NCBI GenBank assembly: GCA_031430555.1
Contig: JANPBQ010000111.1
Coordinates: forward strand, 1-64,000
Reading direction: 5' to 3'
Source of the DNA: UKL13-2 sp031430555
GTDB taxonomy: Bacteria > Pseudomonadota > Gammaproteobacteria > Burkholderiales > Usitatibacteraceae
DNA: 64,000 nt
Part shown: piece by piece, positions 1-7,034 of the stretch
How the letters are laid out: each line of letters opens with the position of its first letter
Numbering within the stretch: the stretch's first letter is position 1
Program-made: the position numbers and the translations under genes
The notes under the pieces: generated by a model
The model's database searches: none
The model's input: the letters and a program-made list of their open reading frames with translations, nothing else
What the model was told of the DNA's origin: nothing

Positions 1-88
1 TGCCGGCGGCAAAAGTACGTCGCAACCTGCCCGCTGAACGCCGATTCGCGCGATATCACGAATCATGCCGCGCTAATTGCGCGGGCAC

Positions 89-102
89 TTGATTTGAATC
101 AA
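89..102. promoter_or_regulatory. FNR/DNR-type box upstream of the cytochrome c-frdABCD operon
   Basis: The sequence TTGATTTGAATCAA matches the FNR consensus TTGAT-N4-ATCAA at all ten defined bases. A TATCGT hexamer at 124-129 lies 21 bases downstream, close to the spacing of a class II FNR-activated promoter, which would put transcription start near 136 and leave a leader of about 90 bases before the ATG at 223. Activation without oxygen is inferred from the box and the operon content. Confidence 0.8.
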
Positions 103-222
103 ATTAGGGTTCGATGCATTTTGTATCGTTACGGGTGTGTCGCCAAATTATCGGGCTGCCGCGTTTTCTTCCATTTCCAATGCGGCAACGCTGCCCGCCA
201 TTTCAACGCAAGGAGATCAACC

Positions 223-573
223 ATGAAGTTCAAACCCATTGCCGGATTGGCTTTCGCCGCCGTTGCAGCACTTTGCGCCAACAACGTCATGGCGGCCGTC
301 GATGCGGATGCCGCCATGGCGCTGGCAAAGAAGAGCGGCTGCACCAAGTGCCACGCGGTCGACAAAACAAAGAAAGGTCCTTCGTTTCAGGCAACCGCGA
401 AAAAATGGCATGGCAAGCCGGATGCTGAAGCCAAGTTGACCGACAACATCACCAAAGCGCCCAAGGTCAAGTTTGAAGACGGCACGGAGGAAGAGCACAA
501 GATCGTCGAGTCAAAGGATCCGAAGGAGATCAAGAATCTCGTTCAATGGATTCTTTCGCAGGAAAAGAAATAG
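223..573 (+). CDS. small periplasmic class I c-type cytochrome
   Basis: The product is a 116-residue protein with a Sec signal peptide (hydrophobic stretch ending near ANNVMA-A) and one CxxCH heme site (GCTKCHAV), so a secreted mono-heme electron carrier. The ATG at 223 is chosen because AAGGAG lies 7 bases upstream and the signal peptide starts there; an in-frame start at 94 would run through the FNR box region. The C-terminal part (KFEDGTEEEHKIV, then LVQWILS) fits the cytochrome c family. No Met follows the CxxCH, so the usual His/Met ligation is not possible; His in KKWHGK or EEEHKIV could be the sixth ligand. It is the first gene before frdA (58-base gap) and probably shares the FNR-box promoter. 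Its electron partner is unknown. Confidence 0.85.
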   Translation: MKFKPIAGLAFAAVAALCANNVMAAVDADAAMALAKKSGCTKCHAVDKTKKGPSFQATAKKWHGKPDAEAKLTDNITKAPKVKFEDGTEEEHKIVESKDPKEIKNLVQWILSQEKK

Positions 574-631
574 TTGTATTTGACGGCAGAGGTCGTGGAA
601 ATTTCAGCCATCGCACGCGAGGGGTAATCCT

Positions 632-2479
632 GTGGAGTGGTTCAAGGCGGATGTAGCGATCATCGGTGCCGGCGGTGCGGGGCTGCGCGCCGCGATCGCC
701 GTCGCCGAAGCCGATCCAACACTGACAATCGCGCTTATTTCAAAGGTTTATCCGATGCGCAGCCACACGGTCGCCGCTGAAGGTGGCTCGGCCGGCGTGG
801 TGCGCAGCGACGACAGCCTCGAACATCACTTCCACGATACCGTCGCCGGTGGCGATTGGCTGTGCGAACAGGATGTGGTCGATTATTTCGTCGCGCATTG
901 TACTGAGGAGATGGTGCAACTCGAGCACTGGGGCTGCCCCTGGAGCCGCAAGGACGATGGCCACATCAATGTGCGGGCGTTTGGCGGCATGAAAATCGAA
1001 CGCACCTGGTTCGCCGCTGACCGTACCGGTTTTCACATGCTGCACACACTGTTTCAAACGTCGATCAAATATCCCTCGATCAAGCGATTCGATGAACATT
1101 TCTGCGTGGACTTATTGGTCGATGACGGGCGCGCGCAAGGGTTGGTGGCCATCGATATTGCGTCCGGCGACTGGGTTTCCATCGAAGCCAAGGCAGTCAT
1201 CATCGCCACCGGCGGTGCCGGTCGGGTATTCCGCGAAAACACCAACGGCGGCATTGTCACCGGCGACGGCATGGCGCTCGCGTATCGCCACGGCGTGCCG
1301 TTGCGCGATATGGAATTCGTTCAATACCATCCGACCTGCATGCCGGGATCCGGCTTGTTGTTCACCGAAGCATGCCGGGGTGAAGGCGGCTTTTTGCGCA
1401 ACAAGGATGGCTATCGATACCTTCAGGATTACGGTTTGGGGCCGGCATCGCCCACACCGGTCAACAAGGCAATGGAACTGGGGCCGCGCGATCGTTTAAG
1501 TCAGGCGTTCTGGCACGAGCAACAAAAAGGCCGCACCGTCGAGACGCCGCACGGTAGCGCCGTGCATCTCGATCTCACGCATCTGGGCGAGCAAAAGTTG
1601 CGCGAGCGGCTGCCGCAAATTTATGAGATGGCCGAACAATTTCTTGGCATCAATCCCGCGATCACGCCGATTCCGGTACGCCCTGCCGTGCATTACACAA
1701 TGGGCGGCATATTGGTCGATGGAAAATGTGCAACGCCATTGCCCGGTTTGTACGCGGTGGGCGAATGCGCGAGCGTGGGCATCCATGGCGCCAACCGGCT
1801 GGGATCGAATTCGCTCGCGGAACTTTGTGTGTTTGGCAAAGTCGCCGGCGAGGAAGCGGCGGCGTTTGCGAAACACGCGGCATCCGGTGATGCAAACCGC
1901 CTGAAGGCCAAAGCGCTCGATGCCGAGGCACATGCATCACGCATCGGTACAGAAGGACAGCGCACCGAACGCATTTCGACATTGCGCCGCGAGATGGCGG
2001 AAACGATGGAACGCGGCTGCGGCATCTTTCGCACCGGCAATGAAATGCAGCGCACCTGCGAAATGCTCGCGGAGTTGCGTAAACGATTTCACAACGTTCA
2101 ATTGCAGGACCGATCGAGGGTCTTCAATACCGAGCGTTTACTCGCGATCGAACTTGGCTATCAACTTGAGGTGGCCGAAGCGATGGCGGTTTCCGCATTC
2201 AACCGCTGTGAATCGCGCGGCGCGCACCAGCGGCTCGATGGGTTTACTGAACGTGACGATGCCAATTTCCTGAAGCACAGCTTGGTAAGCTACGACGGCG
2301 TCAATCCGCCAACCATTCAATTTGCCGCTGTAAAGATTACGCACTCGCCGCCGGCGATTCGCGCTTACGGCGCTGCCGGAGATAAAGCCGAAAGCGATGC
2401 CGCTCGCGATAGATCGGCCCGTGCAGCAGTGACCGCCCATCGCTCTGGCTCGACTATTGCCGACGAGGCGCATCGATGA
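632..2479 (+). CDS. frdA: fumarate reductase flavoprotein subunit FrdA
   Basis: This is the catalytic flavoprotein of quinol:fumarate reductase (615 residues; E. coli FrdA is about 602), reducing fumarate to succinate on the cytoplasmic face. The dinucleotide motif GAGGAG is at residues 12-17, and RSHTVAAEGG (43-52) supplies the His that binds FAD covalently. Substrate-site motifs QYHPT, EACRGEGG and RPAVHYTMGG are all present. The sequence resembles the E. coli type closely along its whole length. The start is GTG at 632, with GAGGGG upstream; the resulting N-terminus (MEWFKADVAIIGAGG) lines up with the family. The stop overlaps the frdB start in ATGA at 2476-2479. SdhA is the alternative, but the small FrdC and FrdD anchors downstream settle it as Frd. 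Confidence 0.96.
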   Translation: MEWFKADVAIIGAGGAGLRAAIAVAEADPTLTIALISKVYPMRSHTVAAEGGSAGVVRSDDSLEHHFHDTVAGGDWLCEQDVVDYFVAHCTEEMVQLEHWGCPWSRKDDGHINVRAFGGMKIERTWFAADRTGFHMLHTLFQTSIKYPSIKRFDEHFCVDLLVDDGRAQGLVAIDIASGDWVSIEAKAVIIATGGAGRVFRENTNGGIVTGDGMALAYRHGVPLRDMEFVQYHPTCMPGSGLLFTEACRGEGGFLRNKDGYRYLQDYGLGPASPTPVNKAMELGPRDRLSQAFWHEQQKGRTVETPHGSAVHLDLTHLGEQKLRERLPQIYEMAEQFLGINPAITPIPVRPAVHYTMGGILVDGKCATPLPGLYAVGECASVGIHGANRLGSNSLAELCVFGKVAGEEAAAFAKHAASGDANRLKAKALDAEAHASRIGTEGQRTERISTLRREMAETMERGCGIFRTGNEMQRTCEMLAELRKRFHNVQLQDRSRVFNTERLLAIELGYQLEVAEAMAVSAFNRCESRGAHQRLDGFTERDDANFLKHSLVSYDGVNPPTIQFAAVKITHSPPAIRAYGAAGDKAESDAARDRSARAAVTAHRSGSTIADEAHR

Positions 2480-3231
2480 ATGCCGCCACCCGCATGATCG
2501 CCATCGATGTACTTCGCTATCAGCCCGAGGAGGATGAAGCGCCATTCGTTCAGCAATTCATGGTGCCATTCACGGACGACATGTCGGTACTGGAAGGCCT
2601 GCAATACATCAAGGATGAACTCGACGGTACACTCACATTTCGCTGGTCGTGCCGCATGGCAATTTGCGGCAGCTGCGGAATGATGATTGGCGGCGTGCCC
2701 AAACTTGCATGCCAGACTTTCCTGCGCGACTACTTCCCGAATCCGGTGAAGGTGGAAGCGCTGTCGCATTTCCCTATCGAGCGCGATCTGGTGATCGTGA
2801 TGGACGACTTCATTGAAAAACTGGAGCGCATCAAGCCCTACATCATCACCGATACACCGCGAAAGCCGGCGGACGGCGCGACGCTGCAGACACCCGCACA
2901 ACTGGCGCGCTATGAACAATTCAGCGATTGCATCAATTGCCTGCTCTGCTACGCGGCGTGCCCGCAATATGGCCTCAACGAAAAATTCATCGGCCCCGCT
3001 GCGGTCGCGTTGTTGCATCGCTACAACCTTGACTCTCGTGACAACGGTGCGTCCGAGCGCATGGCATTGATCCACGCCGAGGAAGGGGTCTTCAATTGCA
3101 CGGCGGTCGGCTACTGCTCGGAGGTCTGCCCGAAAAAAGTCGATCCGGCCAACGCCGTGAACATCAACAAGACCGAGAGCGCCAAGGATTACTTTCTGCG
3201 TTTCCTTACTCCGCGAGGGGATAAATCATGA
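2476..3231 (+). CDS. frdB: fumarate reductase iron-sulfur subunit FrdB
   Basis: FrdB (251 residues) carries electrons from quinol to FrdA through three clusters. The [2Fe-2S] ligands are C59, C64, C67 and C79; the second motif CINCLLCYAACP gives C152, C155, C158 and C162; the third group is C208, C214 and C218 (CTAVGYCSEVCPKKVDP). Together they fit the [4Fe-4S] and [3Fe-4S] centres of the family. Lys232 in NKTESAKD corresponds by eye to the E. coli FrdB lysine near the quinol site. The gene overlaps frdA and frdC by 4 bases at each end (ATGA), so the four genes are translationally coupled. Confidence 0.96.
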   Translation: MNAATRMIAIDVLRYQPEEDEAPFVQQFMVPFTDDMSVLEGLQYIKDELDGTLTFRWSCRMAICGSCGMMIGGVPKLACQTFLRDYFPNPVKVEALSHFPIERDLVIVMDDFIEKLERIKPYIITDTPRKPADGATLQTPAQLARYEQFSDCINCLLCYAACPQYGLNEKFIGPAAVALLHRYNLDSRDNGASERMALIHAEEGVFNCTAVGYCSEVCPKKVDPANAVNINKTESAKDYFLRFLTPRGDKS

Positions 3232-3626
3232 GCGCGCGCCGGCCCTATGTGCGACGGATGAAGGGTTGGTGGCGCAAGAATCCGTGGTTCATTGAATATA
3301 TGATTCATGAGGGCACGGCGCTGTTCGTCGCGGCTTATGCATTTGTCCTGCTCGCCAGTCTGATGGCGCTGGGCGGCGGCGAAGCCGCATGGAATCGGTG
3401 GCTTGACCTGCTCATGCAGCCAATTTTCATTGTGGCGCATATGGTGATCCTCGTGGCATTTCTGTATCACACCTGGACGTGGTTCAACATCATGCCGCGT
3501 ACCTTGCCACCTATCATTGTGAATGGCACACGTGTCACTGCGGCCACCATCACCCGTACAGGTCTCGCGGTGGCGGCGATTTCAAGCGCATTGGTATTTG
3601 CAATTGCGTGTTGGATCGCAACATGA
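3228..3626 (+). CDS. frdC: fumarate reductase membrane anchor FrdC
   Basis: The product is a 132-residue membrane protein, the usual FrdC length, with three hydrophobic helices (about residues 29-50, 62-83 and 105-130). The N-terminus RRPYVRRMKGWWRKNPWF and the EGTA motif (Glu28) resemble E. coli FrdC, where the equivalent Glu29 is important for quinol oxidation. It forms the quinol-binding anchor with FrdD. No pair of heme-ligating histidines typical of SdhC/SdhD is obvious, consistent with a heme-free fumarate reductase. The gene overlaps frdB (3228-3231) and frdD (3623-3626). Confidence 0.93.
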   Translation: MSARRPYVRRMKGWWRKNPWFIEYMIHEGTALFVAAYAFVLLASLMALGGGEAAWNRWLDLLMQPIFIVAHMVILVAFLYHTWTWFNIMPRTLPPIIVNGTRVTAATITRTGLAVAAISSALVFAIACWIAT

Positions 3627-3979
3627 AACGCTCAAACGCGCCGATATTCTGGGTCTTGTTTGGTGCCGGTGGCATGTTGTCGGCGCTGATCGGCGCGATG
3701 CTGGTATTCATCACCGGCATTGCGGCACCTTTGGGAATAATCATGTCACGCGATGCGTTCAGCTATGCGCGCGTGTTGGCCTTTACGCAACACTGGGCCG
3801 GCAAAGGTTTATTGTTCGTGGTGATCGCGCTATTTCTGTGGCACAGCGCGCATCGCATTTTTCACAGCCTGCATGACGTCGGGCTACATGCCGGGCTGGG
3901 CGCGAAATTGTTGTGCTATGGGGTGGCGATGGCGGGAACGATTGCGGCGGGTTTTTCCCTGCTGCGCCTGGGCTGGTAG
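3623..3979 (+). CDS. frdD: fumarate reductase membrane anchor FrdD
   Basis: FrdD (118 residues; family about 119) has three predicted membrane helices and the family motif HRIFHSLHDVG near residue 75. The ATG at 3623 overlaps the frdC stop in ATGA. An in-frame upstream extension to 3479 would run inside frdC and is rejected. It is the last gene of the operon; the next gene, rquA, is convergent and ends 47 bases away. No strong terminator hairpin is visible in that gap. Confidence 0.93.
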   Translation: MKRSNAPIFWVLFGAGGMLSALIGAMLVFITGIAAPLGIIMSRDAFSYARVLAFTQHWAGKGLLFVVIALFLWHSAHRIFHSLHDVGLHAGLGAKLLCYGVAMAGTIAAGFSLLRLGW

Positions 3980-4026
3980 TCCGGTCTCGATACCCTTGCA
4001 CGATACGTACGATGCCGCACCGCCGC

Positions 4027-4785
4027 TCATACCGTGATCACCACCTTTTGATACAAGCCGCCGAACGATGTCTCTTTGCGAATCTGGCCCGCGGTAATTG
4101 ATTTCGGTAGCCACGTTTCAAGTCCGTGTTCCCATAAATCCAACGCGAACGGTTCGAGCCGGCGCAATACCGGGCGAAATAAATATCGCAACGGATGCAG
4201 GCGGCGCGGCAAATGGTAATCAACAATCACGATCCGCCCGCCGGGTTTGGTCACCCTGACTGCTTCGCTCAACGTGCGGTCGCGTGCCGCTTCGGGCTGC
4301 TCGTGAAGGAGAAAAAATAGCACCGTCTGATCGTACGTCGCGTCGGCCATCTTGAGATCGGTCGAGTCGGCGAGGATCGGCGTGACCGGCGCGCCGGGTG
4401 CCAGCTTCTTGCGCAAGTTATCCAGTTGTATCGGCAATACATCCACCACATCGAGCGCGCTGCCGGGTTCGATGCGCGCCGCCAGGCGCGGCGAAAAATC
4501 GCCGTAGACACAGGCAATCTGCAAGACGCGCCCGGTGATGCGCGAACCCAATTCATCCAGCGCCGCGTCGCGCAGACGCGCGAAATTTCCCCACAAGATT
4601 GCGTTCACCAACCATTGGCGTTCAAAAACCCGAACCGCGTGCGGATGCACGTAGGCCCACCAGTAGGTGTTTTCGAGATACGCGGGAATGTGCGAAATGG
4701 CCAGCGGCGCAAGCGATGGAACAGGCGATGTCGTTGGCGTTGCTGCGGACAGCTCGAAATCGACTGGTTCCAATGCATAACTCAT
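4027..4785 (-). CDS. rquA: rhodoquinone biosynthesis methyltransferase-like protein RquA
   Basis: The 252-residue product has the N-terminal signature of RquA: IPAYLENTYWWAYVHP (33-48), then FERQWLVNAILWGNF (54-68). The region where SAM methyltransferases carry a glycine-rich motif reads QIACVYGDFSPRL (89-101), the unusual form I recall from RquA, so it should be separated from ubiquinone methyltransferases such as UbiE. RquA converts ubiquinone to rhodoquinone, the low-potential quinone used for anaerobic fumarate reduction. A purine-rich AAAGGCGGA lies just upstream of the ATG. The gene is convergent with frdABCD, and a perfect FNR box lies 112 bases upstream (4897-4910), so it is probably induced with frd. 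The call rests on remembered family motifs. Confidence 0.88.
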   Translation of the reverse strand: MSYALEPVDFELSAATPTTSPVPSLAPLAISHIPAYLENTYWWAYVHPHAVRVFERQWLVNAILWGNFARLRDAALDELGSRITGRVLQIACVYGDFSPRLAARIEPGSALDVVDVLPIQLDNLRKKLAPGAPVTPILADSTDLKMADATYDQTVLFFLLHEQPEAARDRTLSEAVRVTKPGGRIVIVDYHLPRRLHPLRYLFRPVLRRLEPFALDLWEHGLETWLPKSITAGQIRKETSFGGLYQKVVITV

Positions 4786-4896
4786 GGTGTTCCGCCTTTC
4801 TTTCTTGTGTGAAGTTCAGTCAACAGAATCTGCGGGGAGATTGCTCATCGCATCGCTGCACCTCATTGCACTATTCTCCATGTGCGATTCGGCTTG

Positions 4897-4910
4897 TTGA
4901 TTTGCATCAA
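4897..4910. promoter_or_regulatory. FNR/DNR-type box in the rquA / crp-fnr divergent region
   Basis: TTGATTTGCATCAA is a perfect TTGAT-N4-ATCAA palindrome. It ends 112 bases from the rquA start on the minus strand and 316 bases before the regulator start on the plus strand, so rquA is the more likely target. The remaining sequence between 4786 and 5225 shows no convincing gene. Confidence 0.75.
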
Positions 4911-5139
4911 ACCCCTTTCAATGGCTGGATTCATGTTGCGGATTTGTCCCGTGAATATCCGTTCGTCCGACGCATCTGGCGGAGCGTCATGTGCCGCGCC
5001 ATCGATTGTCGACCGTTTGGAATTTCGGTGGAATTACGAGGGCGCGTGCATTGACGTTTGCTCTGCATGGAGCGGTTGCAATCCTTCATGCATACGCAAC
5101 CGAGAGTCGAATGCTGTGACGGCGCGCCGCTGCCCATGT

Positions 5140-5153
5140 TTGATTTCAATCAA
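5140..5153. promoter_or_regulatory. FNR/DNR-type box upstream of the crp/fnr regulator gene
   Basis: TTGATTTCAATCAA is a third perfect FNR-consensus palindrome, ending 72 bases before the regulator ATG at 5226. Its position suggests autoregulation, positive or negative. I cannot see a good -10 element at class II spacing, so repression or a more distant start is also possible. Confidence 0.75.
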
Positions 5154-5225
5154 AGACCGCCGCGCAGCGGCGCGCACACTGGTTGTCGCGCATCAACCGG
5201 GTTGAAAGGCAGTCGACTGAGAAAT

Positions 5226-5951
5226 ATGGATGCGACACTGAAGCGGCGCGCAATGCAATTGGCGGGTACGGCGGCGTTTGCCCGATTGCCGTCAATCACC
5301 ATTGAACGGCTTGCCGGGGCCGCGACCGAATCCGTCGTCAATGCGGGCGAGGTGATATTCGCGCGCGGTTCAGCCGCGAGCGGCATGTACCTCATTGTCT
5401 CCGGGCAACTGATGTTGTCGATGCAGTCGCCGCGTGGCACCGAGCATGTGATCGAATTCATGCATGAGGGAGACACTTTCGGCGAGGATGCCTTGATCAC
5501 CCGCCGCCCGCATCAGGTAACGGCAACAGCGGTTATTGCTTGTGCACTGTTGCACATCGAGGGCCGCGCGGTGAGCGCCGCCATCGAGCGCGATGCAGAA
5601 TTCGCGAAGCGAATGATTTCATCGCTCGGCGATCGCCTCTACCGACAGACCGGCGAGCTTGAGAACATGCTTTTCCTGCGGGCGAGTGGACGGCTGGCCC
5701 GGTTCATTCTGGATCGCCTAACGGTAGGGCGCGGCGACATTCGCCATCACGTGCTGTTGCCGGTGCGCAAGGGACTGATCGCGTCGCATCTGAACATGAC
5801 GCAGGAGCATTTTTCGCGAACGTTGCACGAATTGACACATGCCGGGGTCATCACCGTTGATGGCGTCAATGTTGACGTAATCGATCTCGATCGACTGCGC
5901 GAGTTGGCGAGCGTGTCTGCAAAAGGTGTCGAGGTCGAGGCGGCTGAATAA
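5226..5951 (+). CDS. Crp/Fnr-family transcription regulator, Dnr-like (no Fe-S cysteines)
   Basis: The 241-residue protein has a cyclic-nucleotide-binding-like beta-roll (about 20-135), a dimer helix, and a C-terminal winged helix-turn-helix (about 160-225). The recognition helix TQEHFSRTL holds Glu194, Ser197 and Arg198, the E-x-x-S-R pattern FNR-type proteins use to read TTGAT. That matches the three boxes nearby. Only one cysteine (C106) is present, so it cannot hold an FNR [4Fe-4S] cluster; this places it with Dnr/Nnr-like regulators, some of which sense NO through heme. An in-frame ORF begins at 5058 but runs through the FNR box at 5140-5153, so the ATG at 5226 is chosen. Confidence 0.88.
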   Translation: MDATLKRRAMQLAGTAAFARLPSITIERLAGAATESVVNAGEVIFARGSAASGMYLIVSGQLMLSMQSPRGTEHVIEFMHEGDTFGEDALITRRPHQVTATAVIACALLHIEGRAVSAAIERDAEFAKRMISSLGDRLYRQTGELENMLFLRASGRLARFILDRLTVGRGDIRHHVLLPVRKGLIASHLNMTQEHFSRTLHELTHAGVITVDGVNVDVIDLDRLRELASVSAKGVEVEAAE

Positions 5952-5989
5952 TTTGGCGGCGCTTACATAAGCGCAGATTCCGGGCTCGT

Positions 5990-6997
5990 TTAATTGAGGC
6001 CGAACTCCGCCGCCAACAATTCATATGACGTGATCCGTGCGGCGGGATCGAACGTCCAGGTGTTGATCACAACCTCATCGAGTGAAAAATTAGCTGCCAA
6101 TTCGCACAGTCGTGCGCCCACTTGCGCGGCCGAGCCGACGGTTGCTTTTGCGCGCAAGGTATCGATGGTCGCGCGCTCAGCGGTGCCGTAGCCCCCATAG
6201 GCGAGTTCGGCATCCTCTGGCGATACCAACGGCGTGCGCAGGCCTTTCTCAAAGCCGATGCGCCAATGTTCGCGCGTCATCAATAGCCGGCGCGCCTCGG
6301 ATTCGGTTTCCGCCGCCAATGCCCACACACAAATGGTGGCGTGTGGTTGCGGATAGCGCTCACTCGGACGATACAGTCGGCGATAGAGTTCGAGCGCTTG
6401 CTCGGTGCCGCGTCCCTCGGTGAAAAAATACGCATAGGCATAGGGCAAGCCGAGATACGCCGCCAATTGCGCGCCGTAGTCGGAGCTGCCCAGAATCCAC
6501 AGCTCCGGGCGTGTTGGCCCCAGGGGATGCGCTTTGATTTCCGCGAACGCGTGGCCCGCTTGCAGGGGCAATCCCGACACCCAGGCCTGCAAATCCATTA
6601 CTTGTTGCGGGAATTCTTCGGCGGCATTTTGATGCGGATTCAACGCGTATGCGGTCAATCGATCCGAGCCCGGCGCGCGACCGACACCCAAATCGATGCG
6701 CCCGGGTGCAATGCCCTCCAGCACGCGGAATTGCTCCGCCACCTTCAGCGCCGAATAGTGCGGCAGCATCACGCCCGCGCTGCCGATACGAATGCGCGAG
6801 GTGGTCGCGGCGATCGCCGCCATCAATATTTCCGGCGCGGTGCCGACGATGCTGTCGCTGTTGTGGTGCTCGGAAACCCAATAGCGGTGATAGCCCAGCG
6901 CATCGCAGCGGTGTGCGAGGGCGAGGCTTTCCTGAATCGCGATGTGCTGGCTCTTGCCCTCGGACGACGGCGACTGGTCGAGCACGGAGATCTTCAT
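5990..6997 (-). CDS. LLM-class flavin-dependent oxidoreductase (YhbW-like)
   Basis: The 335-residue product is a bacterial-luciferase-like TIM-barrel flavoenzyme using reduced FMN. Supporting motifs are SVLDQSP at the start, YWVSEHHN (about 40-47), IRIGSAGVMLPHYSALKVAEQ and GRIDLGVGRAPGSD. Length and N-terminus match the YhbW subgroup of E. coli (about 335 residues), whose physiological substrate is not established as far as I know. It lies 37 bases downstream of the outer-membrane protein gene on the same strand and may be cotranscribed. Confidence 0.85.
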   Translation of the reverse strand: MKISVLDQSPSSEGKSQHIAIQESLALAHRCDALGYHRYWVSEHHNSDSIVGTAPEILMAAIAATTSRIRIGSAGVMLPHYSALKVAEQFRVLEGIAPGRIDLGVGRAPGSDRLTAYALNPHQNAAEEFPQQVMDLQAWVSGLPLQAGHAFAEIKAHPLGPTRPELWILGSSDYGAQLAAYLGLPYAYAYFFTEGRGTEQALELYRRLYRPSERYPQPHATICVWALAAETESEARRLLMTREHWRIGFEKGLRTPLVSPEDAELAYGGYGTAERATIDTLRAKATVGSAAQVGARLCELAANFSLDEVVINTWTFDPAARITSYELLAAEFGLN

Positions 6998-7034
6998 GCG
7001 CGGATCGCAATCGACATCAGCGGCATCAGCGGTA

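Noticed and set aside
2365..3075. Long antisense ORF (236 codons) over frdA/frdB
   Set aside because: The sense strand encodes intact FrdA and FrdB; the antisense frame is a codon-bias shadow in GC-rich DNA.
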